Assembly: GCA_947625695.1 (NCBI GenBank)
Contig: CANQPO010000010.1
Coordinates: 1 to 43,721, forward strand
Length of the DNA stretch: 43,721 nucleotides
From: an uncultured Clostridia bacterium
GTDB taxonomy: Bacteria > Bacillota > Clostridia > Christensenellales > Borkfalkiaceae
Direction of reading: 5' to 3'
The notes beneath the pieces are model-generated. The model was not told the origin of the DNA. It ran no database searches and worked only from the letters and a program-made list of their open reading frames with translations. Within the stretch, counting starts at the first letter, position 1. The number at the start of each line of letters is the position of its first letter. The position numbers and the translations under genes were made by a program. Shown in pieces: positions 38,935 through 43,721 of this stretch.

Positions 38935-40647
38935 ATGTCCTTCACCGCCTTTTCCAAAGATTTTACCTCCAATATGTTCACGAGCGTGGAAAATCAGTTT
39001 ATCACAAAGTATCTGCCGCAGGCAAACGGAGACGCCGTGCGGGTGTATCTGTACGGGCTGTACCTCTGCTCCTGCAAGGTGGAGACGGACGCGGAATCGC
39101 TTGCCAAGCTCTTGAAGCTCCCCTATTCCCGCTTACTTGAAATCTTCGATTTTTGGGAGGAGTGCGATCTCGTGCACGTCCTCTCCCGCACGCCGCTCAT
39201 GGTGGAGTATCTCCCCGTGAACGCCGCCGTCGGAAAACCTAAGCCCCTCCGCCCCGAAAAATACGCCGAATTCAACCGCGAACTTCTGCGCCGCCTCTCC
39301 AAGATCGGGAAGGACCTCAAGCCATACGAGATCCAGCGCATTCTCGAATTTTTGGAGAACAACCCCATGGAGCAGCAGGCGTTTTTGCTCGTCACCGAAT
39401 ACTGCATCAAAAAAGACGGCGAAAAGGTGACGGCAAATCACATTCTCAATAAGGCGAAAAAGCTCTGCGAGGGGCACAAATTTACATACGAGCAGGTGGA
39501 GCTCGACCTTGCGGACTATAACAAGCACGAAAAGACGCTTGTGAAAATTTTCTCCCTCCTCGGCATCTACCGCAAGCCGCAGGAAGCAGACTACGAATTT
39601 GTCGAGGGCTGGCTTGCCCGCGGCATGGAGGCGGCGGCAATCGTCGCCTGCGCGGAGGCCCTCAAAAAGGGAACGCTCGTCAGCCTCGACCTGCTTTTGA
39701 GCGAACTCGACGAAAAGGGGCTGCACACCAAGTCGGAGGCGGAGGAATATCTCGCTCGCCGTCAGGAGCGCACCGACGTCGTGTACAAGGTGGCGCGGAA
39801 GTTGGGCGTCAAGGTGCAAAATCCCCGCGCGTATATCGAAACTTACGCAGACAAGTGGCTGGAACGGGGGTACGAGGAGGAGAGTTTGCTCCTTTTGGCG
39901 GGGCAGGCCTTTAAGCTCGGCTACGGGTTTGAAGAGCTCGACGGGCTGCTCGACGACCTCTACAGGCGGGGCGTTGTGGACGGCGCGAGCGTAAAGGACT
40001 ACTGCGCGGTGCGGGAAAAACAGCTTCGCCTTCTCCATCAAGTTCAGTCGGCGTGCGGCGTGATGAAAAAGACGGCGGGAGCCCTCGATATGGTCGCCAC
40101 ATGGCAGAGCTGGAACTTCTCGGACGCGATGATCCTCGAGGCCGCAAAGAAGAGCGCGGGCTCTTCCGCCCCCCTCTCGTACATGAACAAGATCCTCTCG
40201 GAATGGAAGCGCACGGGCGTTACCGTCCCCTCCGAAATTCCCGAAAAGCCCGCCACCTCCGCTCCCAAGCAGGACTATCGGAGCGAGGCCGCGATTGCGG
40301 CGGACATGCGCGCGGACAGGGAGCGATATTATGCCCTCCTCCGCCAAAAGGCGCTCGACGGCGCGGAGGCGGTGCGCGCAAAAGCCGAAAAGGACCCCGC
40401 TTTCAAGAGCGCGGAGCGCGACGTGAAAAAGGCGGAGATCGAACTTGCGAAAGCGGAAGTATTCTCCCCTTCTACTGTTCCCGCCATTATGGAACAGCTC
40501 GAAGCGCACAAAAAAGCGCGGGCGGAGGCGCTCGCGCGGATAAATATCACCGAGGAAGATCTGCTTCCCAAATTTCATTGTGCAAAATGTTCGGATACGG
40601 GATTTTTGCCGAGCGGAAAGGCGTGCGACTGCTATCCCGCAGACTGA
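38935..40647 (+). CDS. DnaD-type primosome protein with C-terminal zinc knuckle
   Basis: 570 residues from the ATG at 38935, which follows GAGGAAAG. The N-terminal winged-helix part (about 15-95: FTSVENQFITKYLPQANGDAV, YSRLLEIFDFWEECDLV) and two DnaD-like helical domains (about 170-245 and 370-450, with the WQSWNFS and ILSEWKRTGV motifs near the second) mark it as a DnaD/DnaB2 helicase-loading protein. A charged helix (485-545) follows. The last 25 residues contain C549-x2-C552 and C564-x-C566 around SDTGFLPSGK, the motif that usually opens DnaI/DnaC loader proteins. No AAA+ part follows the stop codon. Recruits DnaB during initiation or restart (family knowledge). Confidence 0.85.
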   Translation: MSFTAFSKDFTSNMFTSVENQFITKYLPQANGDAVRVYLYGLYLCSCKVETDAESLAKLLKLPYSRLLEIFDFWEECDLVHVLSRTPLMVEYLPVNAAVGKPKPLRPEKYAEFNRELLRRLSKIGKDLKPYEIQRILEFLENNPMEQQAFLLVTEYCIKKDGEKVTANHILNKAKKLCEGHKFTYEQVELDLADYNKHEKTLVKIFSLLGIYRKPQEADYEFVEGWLARGMEAAAIVACAEALKKGTLVSLDLLLSELDEKGLHTKSEAEEYLARRQERTDVVYKVARKLGVKVQNPRAYIETYADKWLERGYEEESLLLLAGQAFKLGYGFEELDGLLDDLYRRGVVDGASVKDYCAVREKQLRLLHQVQSACGVMKKTAGALDMVATWQSWNFSDAMILEAAKKSAGSSAPLSYMNKILSEWKRTGVTVPSEIPEKPATSAPKQDYRSEAAIAADMRADRERYYALLRQKALDGAEAVRAKAEKDPAFKSAERDVKKAEIELAKAEVFSPSTVPAIMEQLEAHKKARAEALARINITEEDLLPKFHCAKCSDTGFLPSGKACDCYPAD

Positions 40648-40657
40648 TTTTGCCATT

Positions 40658-40699
40658 TATGTCACACATAGTACTTATTATGCGTGACATAGTACTATG
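40658..40699. repeat. Inverted and direct repeats after the dnaD-type gene
   Basis: TATGTCAC at 40658-40665 pairs with GTGACATA at 40684-40691. CATAGTACT occurs at 40667-40675 and again at 40688-40696, the latter forming palindrome CATAGTACTATG. It lies between the stop codon and the terminator. Confidence 0.5.
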
Positions 40700-40710
40700 T
40701 AAAAGCCCGA

Positions 40711-40747
40711 AAAACGGAGATTTCCCCTATCAAATCTCCGTTTTTTT
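40711..40747 (+). terminator. Bidirectional terminator between the dnaD-type gene and ymxH
   Basis: A 13-bp stem (40711-40723 and 40732-40744) with an 8-base loop, T-run on the plus side to 40747 and T-run on the minus side. Serves both convergent genes. Confidence 0.9.
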
Positions 40748-40751
40748 GGGT

Positions 40752-41123
40752 TTATTCGTATTCTCCGTAGTCGCGGCGGTCGGGCGGTCCCGAGCGGTAA
40801 AAAGGAGGCGGCGACGGCTGCGGCGTAGGCTGGGGCGGGGGCGGCGGGGAATAGTCCCCCCACTTCCCCTTCTTTTTATCCTGCTTGGAGGGCGCGGAAC
40901 GGATCTCCACGAGAATAACGTCCACGCCGATCTTGGTCACGTTTTTGAGGTCGATGAAGAGGTCGGCCTTCCCCCACCGAAAGCCTCTGCCGCCCGGGGC
41001 GACGATGCCGAGCACCTTGCCCTCGGGGTAGCTGAATACGACGTCGCACACCTTTCCGAGCCGCTTTCCGTCGCAGAGGTTGACGACTTCCTTCTGCTTC
41101 AATTCCAAAAAACTCGTTTCCAC
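40752..41123 (-). CDS. YlmC/YmxH-family PRC-barrel protein with proline-rich tail
   Basis: 123 residues, GTG start. Residues 1-80 form a PRC barrel: FLELKQKEVVNLCDGKRLGK, DVVFSYPEGKVLGIV, FRWGKADLF and IGVDVILV. Family members appear in sporulating Firmicutes near sigma factor genes and are linked to sporulation or cell division, without a known activity. The tail (about 92-118) is a run of Pro, Gln and Ser ending in an acidic DYGEYE. Compared with the roughly 80-90-residue family this tail is extra. Divergent from sigG with a 107-nt gap. Confidence 0.85.
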   Translation of the reverse strand: METSFLELKQKEVVNLCDGKRLGKVCDVVFSYPEGKVLGIVAPGGRGFRWGKADLFIDLKNVTKIGVDVILVEIRSAPSKQDKKKGKWGDYSPPPPPQPTPQPSPPPFYRSGPPDRRDYGEYE

Positions 41124-41168
41124 ACCACCATTCTATGCGGGCGGGCAAAAAAAGTTTCCGCCGATTGG

Positions 41169-41197
41169 GGATAAAAGCGCGAAAGGTTGCGGATACT
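41169..41197 (+). promoter_or_regulatory. Candidate forespore-sigma (SigF/SigG-like) promoter of sigG
   Basis: GGATA at 41169-41173, a 15-nt gap and GCGGATACT at 41189-41197 resemble the short-box, 15-16-nt layout of forespore promoters, about 30 nt before the sigG start. The match to consensus is loose, and no good sigma-A promoter was seen. Confidence 0.3.
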
Positions 41198-41230
41198 CTT
41201 AGTCCGAGGGGTACATAAGGAGGAAAATTT

Positions 41231-42001
41231 ATGCTACAAAAAGTGGTGATATGCGGCGTGGATACGTCGGGGCTTCCCAAACTCACGGCGGAGGAGAACG
41301 AGGAGCTCATGAAAAAGCTCAAGGCGGGCGACGAGAAGGCGCGCGAGAAATTCATCATCGGCAACATGCGGTTGGTGCTCTCTCTCGTGAAGCGTTTTTG
41401 GGCGAAGAATGCGGGCGCGGACGACGTGTTTCAGGCGGGTTGCGTGGGGCTCATCAAGGCGATCGACCACTTCGACCTCAAATTCAACGTGAAATTTTCG
41501 ACCTATGCCGTCCCGATGATCTTGGGCGAGATCAAGAGGTACCTGCGCGACGGCAACTCCCTTCGGGTCAGCCGCTCCATCCGCGACACCGCTTACCGCA
41601 TCCTCAAGGTGCGCGAGGGGCTTGAGGAGCGGGACGAGGAGGCGACCATCGAGCGCATCGCCGAGGAGATGCAGGTGCAGGAACGGGAAGTTGTATACGC
41701 CCTCGACGCCATTTCCGACCCCGTCTCCCTTTACGACCCCGTCTACAACAAGTCAGGAGACACCTTGGAGCTTTTGGACCAGCTCTGCGACGAGACGCAG
41801 AGCGACGAGATCTGGACGGAGCGGGTCGCCCTTCGGGAGGCCATCTGCCGCCTCTCCGAGCGGGAGCGCAAAATTCTGCAACTTCGCTACTACGAGGGAA
41901 AGACGCAGACGGAGATCTCCGCGGAGGTGGGCATTTCGCAGGCGCAGGTCTCCCGCCTCGAAAAAAACGCCATCGGCAGCATCCGAAAGGAAATTTCTTA
42001 A
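41231..42001 (+). CDS. sigG: RNA polymerase sporulation sigma factor G
   Basis: 256 residues. The N-terminus (KVVICGVDTSGLPKLT) is the special SigG leader seen in Bacillus and Clostridia. Region 2 reads RLVLSLVKRFW, ADDVFQAGCVGLIKAIDHFD and FSTYAVPMILGEIKRYLRD in pieces. Region 3 follows, and region 4 contains RLSERERKILQLRYYEGKTQ and the HTH SAEVGISQAQVSRLEKNA. It drives late forespore genes. AAGGAGG lies eight bases before the ATG. Not accompanied by spoIIGA-sigE in the window; ymxH is divergent. Terminated by a strong hairpin. Confidence 0.95.
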   Translation: MLQKVVICGVDTSGLPKLTAEENEELMKKLKAGDEKAREKFIIGNMRLVLSLVKRFWAKNAGADDVFQAGCVGLIKAIDHFDLKFNVKFSTYAVPMILGEIKRYLRDGNSLRVSRSIRDTAYRILKVREGLEERDEEATIERIAEEMQVQEREVVYALDAISDPVSLYDPVYNKSGDTLELLDQLCDETQSDEIWTERVALREAICRLSERERKILQLRYYEGKTQTEISAEVGISQAQVSRLEKNAIGSIRKEIS

Positions 42002-42011
42002 AATTTCATAA

Positions 42012-42046
42012 AACGGCGGGGAAATTTCCCCGCCGTTGATTTTTTA
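42012..42046 (+). terminator. Terminator after sigG, bidirectional
   Basis: A perfect 26-nt palindrome (42012-42037) with GC-rich stem followed by GATTTTTT. Minus-strand reading also ends in four T. Confidence 0.9.
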
Positions 42047-42069
42047 TAACACGTTTTTTGATCGTCCCG

Positions 42070-42268
42070 TCAATCCATGTAGTTTTGAAAGCTGTTTTCA
42101 AACTGCGTTTTTACGGCTTCTTTGAGCGCTGCGGTCACATCGAACGCACCGCCGATTTTCGCCGTCTGCGCGGAATAATCTCCCGTTTCAAAGGCAAGAT
42201 CGTATGCCGTTTGCGCTTTTTTTCGGTAGCCGCATGAGTCCGAATCCCAGTTTTTTAATTTCATTCAT
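42070..42268 (-). pseudogene. Frameshifted remnant starting like an aldo/keto reductase
   Basis: A ribosome site (AGGAGA, eight bases away) inside the end of the TetR gene precedes an ATG at 42268 that reads MNEIKKLGFGLMRLP, the typical first strand of ferredoxin-type aldo/keto reductases. The frame then stops after 25 residues (MNEIKKLGFG, LMRLPKK, SANGIRSCL). A different frame from an ATG at 42264 is open to 42070 and gives 64 residues ending FENSFQNYMD. The two frames join at a run of seven A; losing one A would give a 65-residue fusion. The later part does not look like an aldo/keto reductase, so there is both a deletion and a frameshift, or a rebuilt small gene. The ORF starting at 42264 may alternatively be a real small protein. 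Confidence 0.6.
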
Positions 42269-42890
42269 CGTCGCTTTCTCCTTTTAAGTAGGGTTTCATC
42301 ATTGCGGGCAGAAACATCGCGCAAAACGTTTTGGTGCGCTCCTCAAAACTGTGCGCTCCCCCCGACATATCCCAACAGAGCATTTCGCCGTAAATGACAT
42401 CCGTCAGGGCCTCCGAAAGCGCGCCGATCGGCGTGTCCTCTTTGAGTTCCCCCCGCTCAACGCCCGTTTTTATCATTCCCTTCATGGAATCGTTGTCCAT
42501 GCGGAGTTTTTCCTTGTCGTAGGGGCTGCCCACGAGATCGGGGTCAACGGTATTGCGCACCCATTCCTGACAGAGTTTGAGTCCGTCCCGTTCGATGTGA
42601 CCCGAAAAAGTGACCATGTAGAATGCCAGACGGTCCATAAACGGTCCGTCGTAGCTTTGCGCTTCCTCGTAAATTTCACGAAACATATCGTGGCTGATTG
42701 CAAAAACCACGTCCTCTTTGCGCTTGAAATAGGTATAAAACGTGCCGTTGGAAACGCCGCACGCCTTGGTTATTTCTTCGACCGAGGTATTGACGAGCCC
42801 CTTTTCGCGGATGATGACTTTTGCCGTATTGAGCAGCTTCTTTCTTGTTTCCAAGGCGGCAAGCTTTCTGTTCGTCATTTTTTCGGACAT
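42261..42890 (-). CDS. TetR/AcrR-family transcriptional regulator
   Basis: 209 residues. N-terminal HTH at about 12-60: TRKKLLNTAKVIIREKGLVN, then VEEITKACGVSNGTFYTYFKRKED. The C-terminal ligand domain is all helical and contains two Trp (EWVRNTV, CWDMSGG). It probably represses the local genes or a multidrug-type target; the effector is unknown. It follows the ECF-type S-component gene after four bases and overlaps the aldo/keto reductase remnant, so it is in the same mRNA as its likely targets. Confidence 0.92.
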   Translation of the reverse strand: MSEKMTNRKLAALETRKKLLNTAKVIIREKGLVNTSVEEITKACGVSNGTFYTYFKRKEDVVFAISHDMFREIYEEAQSYDGPFMDRLAFYMVTFSGHIERDGLKLCQEWVRNTVDPDLVGSPYDKEKLRMDNDSMKGMIKTGVERGELKEDTPIGALSEALTDVIYGEMLCWDMSGGAHSFEERTKTFCAMFLPAMMKPYLKGESDDE

Positions 42891-42894
42891 TCTT

Positions 42895-43473
42895 TTATTC
42901 CTTGTCTTTTATCAGGAGCAGGCGCAGTCCCATCACGACAAAGGGCACGAGTACGGCTTGCAAAACCATGCCCAAAAGTCCCGTCTGTATCTGCGACCAA
43001 ACCGTTGCAGCCGAGAGAGGAGAAACGCTTTGGAAAATGGCGGCTATTATGAGGAACACGAGCCTGCCCGAAACCTGCGCAAGGAGTACCGCGGGGAACG
43101 CCATCCAGCCGTTTTTTACAATGCTGCGCGAAAAGAGTCCCGAAACGGCCGCGAATACCGCAAGTTCAACGATCATATAGGGCAGACGCATTGCGGCGGG
43201 CATGGGGTTTCCGGCAAGAGAAGTGATCGCAAAGCTGACGACGGGAGAGAGGACCCCCACGCCCAACCCCCATTTCCAGCCGAGGAGACACCCGCCGAGA
43301 AGAATGGGCAGATACATGGGCAGCCATTGAACTCCGCCGGCCGCGCCGAGGGCGAGATGAATAAGCTGCGGAAGAATTACCGCAAGCGCGATAATTCCAA
43401 CCGAAATCAGCGTTTTCACCGTGATTTTCACACGGAGAGCCACGTTGTGGCGAGTTAGAACCTGTTCAATCAT
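42895..43473 (-). CDS. ECF-type transporter S component family membrane protein
   Basis: 192 residues with five or six membrane segments. Motifs of the ECF substrate-binding family: QWLPMYLPILLGGCLLGWKW, GVGVLSPVVSFAITSLAG read as two parts, and a helix pair in the C-terminal half. Such proteins capture a vitamin or small organic substrate and dock on an EcfAAT energising module, which is not in the window. Ribosome site GGAGGTAAC precedes the ATG. It lies 46 nt after the alcohol dehydrogenase gene and before the TetR gene. Substrate cannot be told; no riboswitch seen in the short gap. Confidence 0.8.
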   Translation of the reverse strand: MIEQVLTRHNVALRVKITVKTLISVGIIALAVILPQLIHLALGAAGGVQWLPMYLPILLGGCLLGWKWGLGVGVLSPVVSFAITSLAGNPMPAAMRLPYMIVELAVFAAVSGLFSRSIVKNGWMAFPAVLLAQVSGRLVFLIIAAIFQSVSPLSAATVWSQIQTGLLGMVLQAVLVPFVVMGLRLLLIKDKE

Positions 43474-43519
43474 TGTATGTTACCTCCGATTTTTATTTTT
43501 ACATTTTTTGGCTATGGTA

Positions 43520-43721
43520 TTATAGGCACATTCTGAAAATCGCTTCCACGTCCTTGGGCGTAAGCGGTTTGAATCCTTGCAAAGTCCCGCCGCCACAGGC
43601 TTTTTGCGCCATAACGGAGAAATTGCTGTCGTCAATGCCGAGTTCGCTGAGCGTACTCTTGAGGCCGAGCGTATGGAAGAAGAAGTCGGAAAGGGCGTCG
43701 ATTGCGGCATTTGCACCGTCC
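43520..43721 (-). CDS. Iron-containing alcohol dehydrogenase, C-terminal end (5' cut by window)
   Basis: Sixty-seven codons on the minus strand from the window edge to a TAA at 43522-43520. The text AIDALSDFFFHTLGLKSTLS, GIDDSNFSVMAQKACGGG and GFKPLTPKDVEAIFRMC in turn is the usual C-terminus of group III Fe-dependent alcohol dehydrogenases (butanol dehydrogenase-like). These enzymes reduce aldehydes with NAD(P)H. The metal-binding His residues lie outside the window. First visible gene of the right-edge operon (alcohol dehydrogenase, ECF S component, TetR, aldo/keto reductase remnant). Confidence 0.85.
   Translation of the reverse strand, partial: DGANAAIDALSDFFFHTLGLKSTLSELGIDDSNFSVMAQKACGGGTLQGFKPLTPKDVEAIFRMCL

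Noticed and set aside
43480-43716. 78-codon minus-strand frame at the right edge
   Set aside because: Ser/Arg/Pro-rich shadow; the next frame gives a convincing alcohol dehydrogenase C-terminus ending at 43520.

Overview
The window reads as chromosomal DNA of a GC-rich, Gram-positive, endospore-forming-lineage Clostridia-type bacterium. Evidence: a sporulation sigma factor G gene beside a YlmC/YmxH PRC-barrel gene; a DnaD-type primosome protein; a ywlC-ywlE-rpiB order as in Bacillus; lipobox lipoproteins; strong GGAGG ribosome sites; and sigma-A promoters with 17-nt spacers. A gut Firmicute (perhaps Christensenellales-like) is a guess from style, not something the sequence proves.

Left edge (1-2000): the C-terminal end of a large serine recombinase with its terminator, a small AT-rich lipoprotein gene, and an HEPN/DUF5677-like orphan. 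Base composition is lower in GC than the rest, so this looks like the end of an integrated element or accessory cargo. At about 1870 the core chromosome begins with a good promoter and rarA, followed by a HAD phosphatase and an esterase. A repeat-rich gap (4804-5185) follows.

Maltodextrin/starch locus (5186-19953): on the minus strand, malQ and a pullulanase lipoprotein are followed by a second promoter and then a glycan-binding lipoprotein, a MalE-like binding lipoprotein, MalF and MalG permeases, a GH13 lipoprotein and a MalK ATPase with a long C-terminal extension. A LacI-type regulator is transcribed divergently from a consensus promoter. The logic is: surface lipoproteins bind and debranch alpha-glucans, the ABC transporter imports maltodextrins, MalQ processes them, and the LacI protein senses the sugar.

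Housekeeping run A (20010-29251, minus strand, nearly continuous): pepF, dnaB, tsaC/ywlC, ywlE, rpiB, a fused DUF1538 (UmpAB-like) transporter, a tandem PII-like protein, peptidase E, a histidine phosphatase and an ASCH protein. A second repeat-rich gap (29252-29764) shares a palindromic repeat with the first.

Run B (29765-38829, minus strand): sbcD, sbcC, an alpha/beta-hydrolase-fold protein lacking the usual nucleophile, signal peptidase I, DegV, a small membrane protein, an ACT protein and a PFL/DUF711 protein. Divergent from it is a dnaD-type gene ending in a zinc knuckle. Then come ymxH (minus) and sigG (plus).

Right edge (42070-43721, minus strand): the end of an iron-containing alcohol dehydrogenase, an ECF-type S component, a TetR regulator and a frameshifted remnant that starts like an aldo/keto reductase.

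No tRNA, rRNA, CRISPR array or complete insertion sequence was seen. The points most worth a second look are the SusE/F-like lipoprotein, the extended MalK, the DUF1538 plus tandem PII pair, an SbcC with no CXXC hook, the Arg-for-Ser hydrolase, the zinc-tailed DnaD protein and the hidden aldo/keto reductase start.
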